From: Aliiroseovarius sp. PrR006
GTDB taxonomy: Bacteria; Pseudomonadota; Alphaproteobacteria; Rhodobacterales; Rhodobacteraceae
Direction: 5' to 3'
Length of the DNA stretch: 64,000 nt
NCBI RefSeq assembly: GCF_010500215.1
Contig: NZ_JAAGOY010000007.1
Coordinates: 1 to 64,000 of the forward strand
Part shown: positions 42,274 to 50,226 of the stretch, piece by piece
Layout of the letters: every line of letters starts with the position of its first letter
How positions within the stretch are numbered: position 1 is the stretch's first letter
The notes under the pieces: model-generated
Databases searched by the model: none
What the model was told of the DNA's origin: nothing
What the model saw: the letters and a program-made list of their open reading frames with translations, nothing else
Position numbers and translations under genes: made by a program

Positions 42274-43936
42274 TTACAACAATTTCGACGAAAGCTTCGT
42301 GCGCAACCGCGTCGCGCAGTTCCGCGAGCAAGTCGGCCGCCGTATCTCGGGCGCGCTGACCGAAGACGAGTTCAAGCCGCTGCGCCTAATGAATGGCGTC
42401 TATCTTCAACTGCACGCTTACATGCTGCGGGTTGCGATCCCCTATGGCTCGCTCAACCCCAACCAGATGCGCCAGCTGGCGATGATCGGCGAACGCTGGG
42501 ACAAGGGCTATGGCCACTGGACCACGCGCCAGAACATCCAATACAACTGGCCGCGCCTGTCGGACATTCCGGACATGCTGGATGCGCTGGCCGATGTAGG
42601 CATGCACGCCATCCAGACTTCGGGCAACACGATCCGTAACGTGACCGCCGATCACTTCGCCGGCGCCGCCGCGGACGAGGTTGAAGACCCGCGCCCTACG
42701 GCTGAGCTTTTGCGCCAGTGGTCCACCGACCACCCGGAATTCCAGTTCCTGCCGCGCAAGTTCAAGCTGGCTGTAACCGGATCGAAAGCCGACCGTGCTG
42801 TCACCAAGGCGCATGACATCGGCATCCGTATCGTGAAGAACGAAGCCGGAGATGTTGGTTATCAGATCCTCGTCGGTGGCGGTCTTGGCCGTACGCCGGT
42901 TGTGGGTCAGGTGCTGAAAGACTTCCTGCCCCGTGAAGATCTGCTGCCTTATGTCGAGGCCGTCGTCAGCGTCTACAACACGCTGGGCCGTCGCGATAAC
43001 AAATATAAGGCGCGCATCAAGATCACCACGATGGAGAACGGGATCGACACGATCCACGATCTGGTCGAGGCACGTTTTGCACAGCTGCGCCCGCTCTTCT
43101 CGGGCGTGGATCAAGAGCATTTCGCCAGCATCGCCGCTGACTTCACAGCGCCGGAGTTCAAAACGGCTACGCTGGACGGCTACCATGCTGCCCGCGACGC
43201 CGACCCGATCTTCCGCTCGTGGAGCGACACCAACGTGGATGACCACCGCGCGGATGGCTACGGGATCGTCACGATCTCGATGAAGGCGCATGGCGCCACG
43301 CCGGGTGACGCGAGCGCCGATCAAATGCGCGTGCTGGCAGATCTGGCTGAAGAATTCGGCCACGGCGACATTCGCATCAGCCACGAGCAGAACGTGATCT
43401 TCCCGCATGTCCACCGCTCGGACCTGCCTGCGATCTTTGCTGCCCTGCGTGCGCATGGCATGGCCACGGCGAATGCTGGTCTGATCTCGGACATCATCGC
43501 TTGCCCGGGTATGGACTACTGCGCGCTGGCCACAGCCCGTTCGATCCCCGTCGCGCAAGAAATTGCAGAACGTTTCGACGAGCTGAAGATCGAGCACGAC
43601 ATTGGTCATCTGCAGATCAAGATCTCGGGCTGCATCAACGCCTGTGGGCACCACCACCTGGGCCATATCGGCATTCTGGGTCTGGATCGTGCGGGCGTCG
43701 AAAACTATCAGATCACCTTGGGTGGTGACGCCGGCCCGGACACTGTGATCGGTAAACGGGCTGGTCCCGGCTTTGCCTATGACCAGATCGTCCCGGCCAT
43801 CGAACGCCTTGTGCACGCTTATCTTGAGCTGCGCGAGGACGAGGGCGAAACCTTCATCGACGCCTATCGCCGTCTGGGCGAAGCGCCGTTCAAGGCCGCT
43901 CTGTATCCGGAGGAGGACAAGACCAATGCCGCTTGA
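42266..43936 (+). CDS. cysI: Assimilatory sulfite reductase hemoprotein
   Basis: A 556-residue nitrite/sulfite reductase. It has two ferredoxin-like half domains (PYGSLNPNQMRQLAMIGERW) and the siroheme/[4Fe-4S] ligands: cysteines in IIACPGMDYCALATARS and in ISGCINACGHHHLGHIGILG. Contacts to sulfite include GHWTTRQNIQYNW. It reduces sulfite to sulfide with six electrons. No flavoprotein subunit (CysJ) is nearby, so the electrons probably come from ferredoxin via the Fpr encoded downstream. Start 42266 lies inside the end of the DUF2849 gene. Confidence 0.93.
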   Translation: MYDYNNFDESFVRNRVAQFREQVGRRISGALTEDEFKPLRLMNGVYLQLHAYMLRVAIPYGSLNPNQMRQLAMIGERWDKGYGHWTTRQNIQYNWPRLSDIPDMLDALADVGMHAIQTSGNTIRNVTADHFAGAAADEVEDPRPTAELLRQWSTDHPEFQFLPRKFKLAVTGSKADRAVTKAHDIGIRIVKNEAGDVGYQILVGGGLGRTPVVGQVLKDFLPREDLLPYVEAVVSVYNTLGRRDNKYKARIKITTMENGIDTIHDLVEARFAQLRPLFSGVDQEHFASIAADFTAPEFKTATLDGYHAARDADPIFRSWSDTNVDDHRADGYGIVTISMKAHGATPGDASADQMRVLADLAEEFGHGDIRISHEQNVIFPHVHRSDLPAIFAALRAHGMATANAGLISDIIACPGMDYCALATARSIPVAQEIAERFDELKIEHDIGHLQIKISGCINACGHHHLGHIGILGLDRAGVENYQITLGGDAGPDTVIGKRAGPGFAYDQIVPAIERLVHAYLELREDEGETFIDAYRRLGEAPFKAALYPEEDKTNAA

Positions 43937-44666
43937 AATCCCCCTTCCCCCCGCGGAAGAGCGCGCGGCTGACCTGAATGACCGCTACAAGCACCATTCC
44001 GCGACCTCGGTCGTGGAGCGGGCGCTGTCGGACAGCACCATTGGGTCGCTTGCTCTGGTGTCGAGCTTCGGCGCGGAAAGCGTTGTGCTGCTGCATCTGG
44101 TGGCCAAGGTCGACCGCACCGTTCCGGTGATTTTTCTGGACACGCAGATGCTGTTCCAGGAAACGCTCGATTATCAGGTTGAGGTGGCCGAGAAGCTGGG
44201 TCTGACAGATGTACGCGTAGTGCATCCGGACCCCGAGGCCCTGTTCGCCCGCGACCCGGACAACATTCTGCATCTGGCTGACACCGATGCCTGCTGCGAG
44301 CTGCGCAAGGTCGAGCCGCTGGACCGTGCCTTGAATGGGTTTGACGGCTGGATCACGGGGCGCAAACGCTTTCAGGGTGGCAAGCGCGTCGAACTGGAGT
44401 TCTTCGAGGCCGAAGACGGTCTGCTGAAGGTCAATCCGCTGGCGCACTGGGCAGCCTCGGACGTGCAGGATTACCTGATCAACAACCGCCTGCCCAAACA
44501 CCCGCTGGTCGCACGCGGCTTCCCGTCGATCGGCTGTGCGCCTTGTACATCGGCTGTGAAACCCGGTGAAGACCCGCGCGCCGGACGCTGGCGCGGGGCC
44601 GAGAAGACGGAATGTGGCATCCATTTCGTGGATGGCAAAATGGTACGTGTAGGAGCAGAAGCATGA
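43926..44666 (+). CDS. cysH: Adenylyl-sulfate (APS) reductase
   Basis: A 246-residue reductase of the CysH family. The PP-loop segment LVSSFGAESVVLLHLVAKVD opens the fold. A CC motif (ADTDACCELRKVEPL) and a CxxC motif (GCAPCTSAVKPGEDPR) give the [4Fe-4S] ligands that mark APS-reducing (rather than PAPS-reducing) enzymes, and the catalytic Cys is in the C-terminal KTECGIHFVDG. It reduces APS to sulfite and AMP with thioredoxin. It starts 11 bp before the end of cysI and overlaps the next gene by 4 bp. Confidence 0.94.
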   Translation: MPLEIPLPPAEERAADLNDRYKHHSATSVVERALSDSTIGSLALVSSFGAESVVLLHLVAKVDRTVPVIFLDTQMLFQETLDYQVEVAEKLGLTDVRVVHPDPEALFARDPDNILHLADTDACCELRKVEPLDRALNGFDGWITGRKRFQGGKRVELEFFEAEDGLLKVNPLAHWAASDVQDYLINNRLPKHPLVARGFPSIGCAPCTSAVKPGEDPRAGRWRGAEKTECGIHFVDGKMVRVGAEA

Positions 44667-45073
44667 GCGTGATTGTAACCGATAACGGCTTTGCCCGTGA
44701 CGACTGGACCGCAGGGTTCGCAACCTCGGACGAGCGCGCCGCCAATGACACGCGCGGTCTGCACATTGCCTCGGACACGGATCCGGCGGCGCTGGCTGAT
44801 CTTATGGTGGGCGTGCCTGCCATCCGCATCGACTTCCCATCTTTTGCGGATGGTCGCGGCTTCACGTTGGGCCGTCAACTGCGCCTTCTGGGCTACGAGG
44901 GTCGTCTGCGTGCCCATGGCCATGTGATCTCGGACCAATACGCGATGGCACGTCGGTCGGGCTTTGACGAGGTCGAGATCTCGGACGAGCTTGCCCAGCG
45001 CCAGCCGGAAGCAGAATGGCAGTACCGGGCGGACTGGAAAGCCTATGACTATAGGTCGCGGATGACCGGCTAG
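44663..45073 (+). CDS. DUF934 protein of the sulfite reductase cluster
   Basis: A 136-residue protein. Family motifs are PAIRIDFPSFADGRGFTLGR, LRLLGYEGRLRAHGHVISDQ and YAMARRSGFDEVEISDE. DUF934 proteins are encoded beside cysI and cysH in many proteobacteria; they are believed to support sulfite reductase, but no reaction is known. The ATG lies in the cysH stop (ATGA), so translation is coupled. The N-terminal 40 residues are less conserved. Confidence 0.88.
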   Translation: MSVIVTDNGFARDDWTAGFATSDERAANDTRGLHIASDTDPAALADLMVGVPAIRIDFPSFADGRGFTLGRQLRLLGYEGRLRAHGHVISDQYAMARRSGFDEVEISDELAQRQPEAEWQYRADWKAYDYRSRMTG

Positions 45074-45124
45074 ACCGCCCTTCGCAACCCTCCTATATAC
45101 TCTGACAAGAAAGGGCGAGGCACC

Positions 45125-45997
45125 GTGCCTCGCTTTACGCTGATGAATGAAGTGACGCCCGTTATGGATGCTGAAACCAAAGTAAAACCGGTCCCGACCC
45201 TGCCCGACGCGCAGACGGTGACCGAAGTTGAACATTACACCGACCGCCTGTTCCGCTTCCGCTGCACGCGCCCTGCCAGCCTGCGCTTCCGTTCGGGCGA
45301 GTTCGTGATGATCGGGTTGATGGGCGACCCGCACCCGGAAACCGGCAAGCAGAAGCCGCTTCTGCGCGCCTATTCGATCGCCTCGCCCAGCTGGGATGAA
45401 GAGCTGGAGTTCTATTCGATCAAAGTGCCGGACGGGCCGCTGACCTCGAAATTACAGCACCTTGAAGTGGGCGACGAGATCATCCTGCGTCCGAAACCCG
45501 TTGGAACCTTGGTGCACGACGCCCTGATCCCCGGCAAACGCATCTGGTTCTTCGCCACCGGTACTGGCTTTGCGCCGTTTGCCTCGCTGCTGCGTGAACC
45601 GCAGACCTATGAGGATTATGACGAGATCATCATCACCCACACCTGCCGTGAAGTGGGCGAGCTGACTTATGGCGCAAACCTGATCGAAAGCCTGAAGGAA
45701 GACGAGCTGCTGAACGAAGTGATCGGCGAAGGCTTCTGGAAGAAGATCAAGTATTACCCGACCACCACCCGCGAAGAGAGCCCCAAGATGGGCCGTATCA
45801 CCGACCTGATGCGCTCGGGCGAGGCGTTTGCGGATCTGGGCGTTGAGCCGATGAACCCTGAACATGACCGTGCGATGATCTGCGGCAACTTGGCCTTTAA
45901 CTTGGAACTGAAAGAGATGTTCGAGGAATACGGGCTTGAGGAAGGCGCGAACTCTAAGCCTGCGCAATACGTGGTCGAGAAGGCGTTCCTGGACTGA
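45125..45997 (+). CDS. fpr: Ferredoxin-NADP reductase
   Basis: A 290-residue FAD enzyme of the Fpr type. RLFRFRCTRPASLRFRSGEF opens the FAD domain, RAYSIASPSWDEELEFYSIK is the flavin motif, and FFATGTGFAPFASLLREPQT and MICGNLAFNLELKEMFEEYG form the NADP part. It exchanges electrons between NADPH and ferredoxin or flavodoxin, and here probably feeds sulfite reductase. The GTG at 45125 follows AAGGGCGAGG; an ATG at 45143 is an alternative. The ribosome site can pair with CGCCCTT at 45077-45083. The tail VEKAFLD is typical of subclass I bacterial reductases. Confidence 0.92.
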   Translation: MPRFTLMNEVTPVMDAETKVKPVPTLPDAQTVTEVEHYTDRLFRFRCTRPASLRFRSGEFVMIGLMGDPHPETGKQKPLLRAYSIASPSWDEELEFYSIKVPDGPLTSKLQHLEVGDEIILRPKPVGTLVHDALIPGKRIWFFATGTGFAPFASLLREPQTYEDYDEIIITHTCREVGELTYGANLIESLKEDELLNEVIGEGFWKKIKYYPTTTREESPKMGRITDLMRSGEAFADLGVEPMNPEHDRAMICGNLAFNLELKEMFEEYGLEEGANSKPAQYVVEKAFLD

Positions 45998-46026
45998 TCC
46001 ACACCAACCACCGCTGACAGATTTAC

Positions 46027-46060
46027 CGCCCGCTGCACCCCGTGCCGCGGGCGATTTTGC
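46027..46060 (+). terminator. Terminator after fpr
   Basis: CGCCCGC (46027-46033) pairs with GCGGGCG (46047-46053), followed by ATTTTGC. It lies 30 bp after the fpr stop and closes the sulfur cluster. Confidence 0.75.
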
Positions 46061-46121
46061 TCCCCGTATGTTCGTTCTGACGACGCGGTGCTACTCTGGC
46101 CCAATGCAGAGTTCCGGGGCA

Positions 46122-46684
46122 TTACCCAAAGAACCCAATCTTTGGGAAGGTAGCGGCAATGATCTTGCTCTCTTTGATGCATGTAGCGACGGAAAGAGGC
46201 TGGCCATCTGACTTGGTCGTCTTCAGCATCAGGTCCAAATAGCGTCTGCCGTGATCTCGTCGCAGGCCTTCGACGTCGACCTTATCGAGCGGCCTCAAGG
46301 CTTCCTCAAGGCGGCGTGTAATGCGTTGGAGACGTACACCCTCCGGGGTCTTTTGCTCTGTGTGAGAGGCCTCCCTGGTCAAGTTGCTGGAACCCTGGGG
46401 GTAACTTGGCGAAAAGTGCAGCCTGAAACTAATTAGGTTGCCCCTATATGTTCACGTGGCACTTTCTGCTTTCGTGCAGCCTGACTTTCAAACCTTAGGT
46501 GGGCGATGTCATACTCTTTCAAGTAAATCTCTGGGTCTTTTGACTTCAAAGACCACTCAATCGCAGCATTCCCAAAAACTTCCCGCAACTCAGCCGGAAC
46601 TCGTCTGCGGTATTTGGCATTTGCCGTTTCAGTTGGTGGCTTCAAATACTTGCGTTCCAAGACGATCCTCATAGCCACCACCAC
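46122..46684 (-). pseudogene. Remnant of a tyrosine-recombinase integrase gene
   Basis: Two adjacent minus-strand frames look like the front of one integrase. The first (46684 to 46433) has KYRRRVPAELREVFGNAAIE and SLKSKDPEIYLKEYDIAHLR, the N-terminal DUF6538-like arm seen in phage-type integrases. The second (46382 to 46122) has LRRDHGRRYLDLMLKTTKSD and LSVATCIKESKIIAATF, like the core-binding SAM domain. A frameshift or deletion separates them, and the catalytic domain with its R-H-R-Y residues is missing. The fragment ends 69 bp from the 3' end of tRNA-Thr, a usual insertion site, and has lower G+C than its surroundings. Confidence 0.72.
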
Positions 46685-46753
46685 GAAATGTGTAGCGTTT
46701 GTGTAGTGGTTAGCCCACCAACACCATTTTTATATAGACATTTCAAGGATAAA

Positions 46754-46829
46754 TGGTGCCCCCACACGGACTCGAACCGCGGACCTACTGATTACAAATC
46801 AGTTGCTCTACCAGCTGAGCTATAGGGGC
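46754..46829 (-). tRNA. tRNA-Thr (anticodon TGT)
   Basis: The reverse complement forms a 76-nt tRNA with encoded CCA. Acceptor strands are GCCCCTA and TGGGGGC with A73; the anticodon loop TTTGTAA lies between ACTGA and TCAGT and holds TGT; the T arm is CGCGGTTCGAGTCCGTG. The integrase remnant lies directly beyond its 3' end. Confidence 0.95.
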
Positions 46830-46875
46830 ACTCGGGCACGATCTACGTGCTTCTTTCGGAAGGTGCAAGCAAAAT

Positions 46876-48537
46876 TCAGCGACGGCTGGCGCGGGCCATC
46901 AGGGCGACGGCGCAGAGGCCGACGGCGATCACCATCAAGGCAGGCGGCGCGGCTTGTCCCAGCTGCTCCAGAGATGCCTGTTCATAGACGCGCGTGGCCA
47001 GCGTGCCATAGTTGAAGGGGCGCAATAGCAAGGTGGCAGGCAGCTCTTTCACGCTGTCCACGAAGACTAGCAAAAGCGCCGTCCCGACCGAGCCGCGAAT
47101 TAACGGGAAATAGACCTCGGTCAGGGCACCACGGGCCGAGCGTCCAAGCGAGCGGGCTGCCATTGGGATGTTGGGCGAGACACGCTCGATCGCGGCATCG
47201 GTAGCGCCTTGTGCGATGGCAAAGAACCGTACGCAATAGGCGTAGATCACGGCAAAGGCGGTGCCTGTCATGACCAGCCCGGGGTCCCAGCCGGTCACCG
47301 CGAGAACGCCGTCCGCCATTGCATTATCCGCGGCTGCCATCGGGATCAGGATGCCGATGCCCAGCACAGCCCCCGGCGCCGCGTAGCCGATGGTCGTAAG
47401 CGGCATCAGTTTGCGCGCCAAAGTGCTGCCTGACAAACGCACTCCGTAAACGAGAAACAGTGCGCCCAGCACGGTGACAAGTGCCGCGACCGCCCCGACG
47501 GTCAGCGTATGTAGCAAGGCCGAAAACAACCCGTTCGACAACCAGTATTCCGGTTTGGCCAGCGCATGCGAAAACAGCACCGCAACAGGCAGCACAAAGC
47601 CGATCACGAACGGGACTGCACACAGCATCAACGCTGCCAAACCGCCAATCCGCCCCAGCTGGCGCGGCTCGACCGGACGGCTTTGGCGTGACATGCGATA
47701 GAACCGACTGCGCGAGCGTCCGAGTTTCTCGAGCGCGGCCAGCAGAAAGACGAAGCCAAGGATGACCAAGGCGATTTGGGCCGCGCCTCCGGCGTTGTGG
47801 CTCTCTAGCCAAACGGTAAAAATGCCTGTGGTCAGAGTTTGCACGGCGAAGTAGTCGACGACGCCGAAATCCGACACAGTCTCCATCATCACGATGGCTA
47901 CCCCTGCCGCGATGGCGGGGCGCGCCAAGGGAAGACCGACACGCCAGAAACGGGCAATTGGCCCCGCCCCCAAAGCACGGGCGACCTCGTAGGCATCAGA
48001 GGATTGCTCGCGAAACGCGGCGCGGGCCAGAAGGAAGACGTAAGGATTCAACGCAGCCGCCAGAACGACGATGGCGGCCCAACGCGAGCGGATCTCGGGG
48101 AACCAATAGTCGCGCGCGCTTTCCCAACCGAACACTGATCTTAAAGCAGTTTGAAGCGGCCCGGCATATTCCAGAAAATCGACCAGCGCATAGGCGCCGA
48201 CATAGGCCGGGATCGCCAAGGGTGTCAGCAATAGCCACTCCAACCACCGTGCCCCAGGGAAGCGATACATGGTGATCAACCAGGCCGCCCCAGTCCCCAC
48301 AGCAGCGGACAAAAAGCCGACAGACAGTGAAATGATCATCGTGTTGGTCACATAGCGCGGCAAAGTCGTCGCCATCAAATGCGGCCATGCATTTTCTTCC
48401 GGGGTCAGCGCCAACCACAGGATCGACAGGATCGGCAACACGACCAGCGAGGCAATGACAATTGCCCCGACAGACCAAATATTTAGCCGATACCCGGCGC
48501 GTCTTGGCGCCTCTATCCGAGTCTTTTGCTCAACCAT
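46876..48537 (-). CDS. Iron(III)-type ABC transporter permease
   Basis: A 553-residue permease with two fused membrane halves of about six helices each (SVGAIVIASLVVLPILSILW, LLLTPLAIPAYVGAYALVDF, VTVLGALFLVYGVRLSGSTL). Both halves have the EAA-type loop (EVARALGAGPIARFWRVGLP and AARSLGRSARGALTEVYFPL). This is the FbpB/SfuB layout for ferric iron uptake. No binding-protein or ATPase gene is adjacent, so either the other parts are encoded elsewhere or this copy has been separated from them. The gene is divergent from the one at 48625. Confidence 0.88.
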   Translation of the reverse strand: MVEQKTRIEAPRRAGYRLNIWSVGAIVIASLVVLPILSILWLALTPEENAWPHLMATTLPRYVTNTMIISLSVGFLSAAVGTGAAWLITMYRFPGARWLEWLLLTPLAIPAYVGAYALVDFLEYAGPLQTALRSVFGWESARDYWFPEIRSRWAAIVVLAAALNPYVFLLARAAFREQSSDAYEVARALGAGPIARFWRVGLPLARPAIAAGVAIVMMETVSDFGVVDYFAVQTLTTGIFTVWLESHNAGGAAQIALVILGFVFLLAALEKLGRSRSRFYRMSRQSRPVEPRQLGRIGGLAALMLCAVPFVIGFVLPVAVLFSHALAKPEYWLSNGLFSALLHTLTVGAVAALVTVLGALFLVYGVRLSGSTLARKLMPLTTIGYAAPGAVLGIGILIPMAAADNAMADGVLAVTGWDPGLVMTGTAFAVIYAYCVRFFAIAQGATDAAIERVSPNIPMAARSLGRSARGALTEVYFPLIRGSVGTALLLVFVDSVKELPATLLLRPFNYGTLATRVYEQASLEQLGQAAPPALMVIAVGLCAVALMARASRR

Positions 48538-48624
48538 GTATCGGCTTTAACCTGAAATCTGTTTAACTGTCCAGAAATCCCCAGTATGTTTCACACCGGC
48601 AGGGCAAAAGAACACAGGCGACAG

Positions 48625-49503
48625 ATGAAAATCGCAATCCATATCGGCGCACATTGCACAGATGACGACCTTCTGACGAAATCTCTTCTGAAGAACGCGG
48701 GTCAGTTGTTCCAAGAGGGCGTCGCCGTCCCCGGCCCCACGCGGTATCGAGGGCTTCTGGGGCAGATCATGGTCAAGCTGAAGGGCAGCGTGGCCAGTGC
48801 TGACACACAGGACATGTTGATCGACGAACTGATCGATTCAAAAGAGGCTGAGCGGATTATCCTTGGCCATGAGAACTTACTTGGCGCGCATCACCGCGCG
48901 ATAGAAGGTGGGCGTCTGTACCCTCTGGCCACACGCAACACGTCTTGGCTGCGTAACCTATTCCCTGACCATGACGTTAGCTTGTTCATCGGGATCAGCA
49001 GCATTGCCAATTTCATGCCCGATCTTGCCGCTCGCCTGGACGACGAAAAGCGCGAACTGATGTTGGGATCGGCAGATCCGCGCGACCTGTTCTGGGCCGA
49101 CGTGATCGAAAATATTCGCGAGGCCACCCCCGATACGCCGATCACCGTCTGGTGCAACGAGGATACACCGCTGATCTGGCCGGATGTCATGCAGGCGATC
49201 TCGGGGATGGACAGCGCAAATAAGCTTGAACGTGGCAGCCTGGATATTCTGGAGCGGATCACCAAGCCCGAAGGGATGACCCGGCTGCGCACGTATTTGC
49301 GCGATAACCCCTTCCAGAACGAAGTGCACCGCCGCAGGATCCTCGCCGCATTTCTGGACAAGTTTGCAAAGGACGGCGCGGTCGAGCATGAGATCGGGCT
49401 GTCGGGCTGGACACAGGAGTTGGTCGATGAGCTGACGGAAAACTACGAAAGCGATATCAAGGAAATTGCCAAGATCCCCAACGTCACAGTTTTAAATCCA
49501 TAA
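48625..49503 (+). CDS. Conserved protein resembling a degenerate sulfotransferase
   Basis: A 292-residue protein. The N-terminus KIAIHIGAHCTDDDLLTKSL has the shape of the sulfotransferase PAPS loop (HIGAHKTGTT in Rhodobacterales members), but the Lys is Cys and the GTT is DDD, so normal PAPS binding is doubtful. Further on, ERIILGHENLLGAHHRAIEG and FPDHDVSLFIGISSIANFMP keep the secondary-structure pattern of the family. The function is unknown. Its start at 48625 follows GGCGACAG. It stands alone between a permease gene and gapR, with a terminator-like hairpin after it. Confidence 0.6.
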   Translation: MKIAIHIGAHCTDDDLLTKSLLKNAGQLFQEGVAVPGPTRYRGLLGQIMVKLKGSVASADTQDMLIDELIDSKEAERIILGHENLLGAHHRAIEGGRLYPLATRNTSWLRNLFPDHDVSLFIGISSIANFMPDLAARLDDEKRELMLGSADPRDLFWADVIENIREATPDTPITVWCNEDTPLIWPDVMQAISGMDSANKLERGSLDILERITKPEGMTRLRTYLRDNPFQNEVHRRRILAAFLDKFAKDGAVEHEIGLSGWTQELVDELTENYESDIKEIAKIPNVTVLNP

Positions 49504-49507
49504 AAAA

Positions 49508-49527
49508 AAGGGGCCAAAAGGCCCCTT
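49508..49527 (-). terminator. Terminator of the gapR transcript
   Basis: AAGGGGCC-AAAA-GGCCCCTT is a perfect 8-bp hairpin. On the minus strand it is followed by TTTTTTT, so it ends the gapR message; it may also stop the plus-strand gene at 49503. Confidence 0.88.
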
Positions 49528-49548
49528 CCATTCCAATACGTGGCAGGC

Positions 49549-49806
49549 TTACATGCCCAGCGCTTCCTTATACATATCCAGAACCGCCTCTTCCTCGGCA
49601 ATGTCGTTGGCATCGCGTTTGCGAAGAGCGATGACTTTGCGAATGACCTTGGTGTCGTAACCGCGGCCCTTGGCTTCTGCCATCACTTCCTTTTGCTGAT
49701 CCGCAATGTCTTTTTTCTCCATGTCCAAACGCTCGATGCGTTCAATGAACTGGCGAAGCTCGTCTGCGGTGACACGATAGCTGCTTTGGGTCTGATGATC
49801 GTCCAT
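49549..49806 (-). CDS. gapR: GapR-family nucleoid protein (DUF2312)
   Basis: An 85-residue, highly charged helical protein. It has [40 protein letters not shown] and [20 protein letters not shown], the DUF2312/GapR signature. GapR is an essential alphaproteobacterial protein that encloses overtwisted DNA ahead of the replication fork and helps topoisomerases. The length and the unbroken helical pattern are normal. It has its own terminator at 49508. Confidence 0.95.
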   Translation of the reverse strand: MDDHQTQSSYRVTADELRQFIERIERLDMEKKDIADQQKEVMAEAKGRGYDTKVIRKVIALRKRDANDIAEEEAVLDMYKEALGM

Positions 49807-49959
49807 GGGGCCCTCTTACCTGTGGTGGTTGCCCGCAAAACGTGACAGGCGATGTTGAAACCCGATTTAGCCCGACAGTTAGCCGCCTTCAAGGCCTCAC
49901 AGGTCTTGCGCAGCGGCATCTCGCGCGGTAGGCGCTGAGAAACCAAAAAGGAGACCGCC

Positions 49960-50175
49960 ATGGATTGGCTGATCATCGTTGGAGCAATCATGTCTGTTAT
50001 CGGCCTTGTCGGGCTGGTGGCCAGCGCGTTGAAGGTCATGAAGGCCAAACGTGAAGGGCTGGAAGATGCCGAACTGCGCGCGCGCATTCAGAAGGCTATG
50101 GCCCTGAACATGGGCGCGCTTGGCATGTCCGTGCTTGGTCTGATGTGCGTCATCCTCGGCGTGTCGCTGGGCTGA
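49960..50175 (+). CDS. Small two-helix membrane protein
   Basis: A 71-residue protein with two membrane helices (WLIIVGAIMSVIGLVGLVAS and MGALGMSVLGLMCVILGVSL) joined by a charged loop of about 22 residues (KVMKAKREGLEDAELRARIQ). The AAGGAGA ribosome site and the perfect terminator after it support a real gene. Function unknown. It is not clearly related to any family I know, though small proteins of this shape are common in Rhodobacterales. Confidence 0.8.
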   Translation: MDWLIIVGAIMSVIGLVGLVASALKVMKAKREGLEDAELRARIQKAMALNMGALGMSVLGLMCVILGVSLG

Positions 50176-50180
50176 CAAGA

Positions 50181-50215
50181 TGATGGGGCCAGACGCGGCC
50201 CCATCAGCCAATTTT
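50181..50215. terminator. Bidirectional terminator
   Basis: TGATGGGGCC (50181-50190) and GGCCCCATCA (50197-50206) form a perfect 10-bp stem around AGACGC, followed by GCCAATTTT. It lies between convergent genes. Confidence 0.88.
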
Positions 50216-50226
50216 GGCAATCAGGG

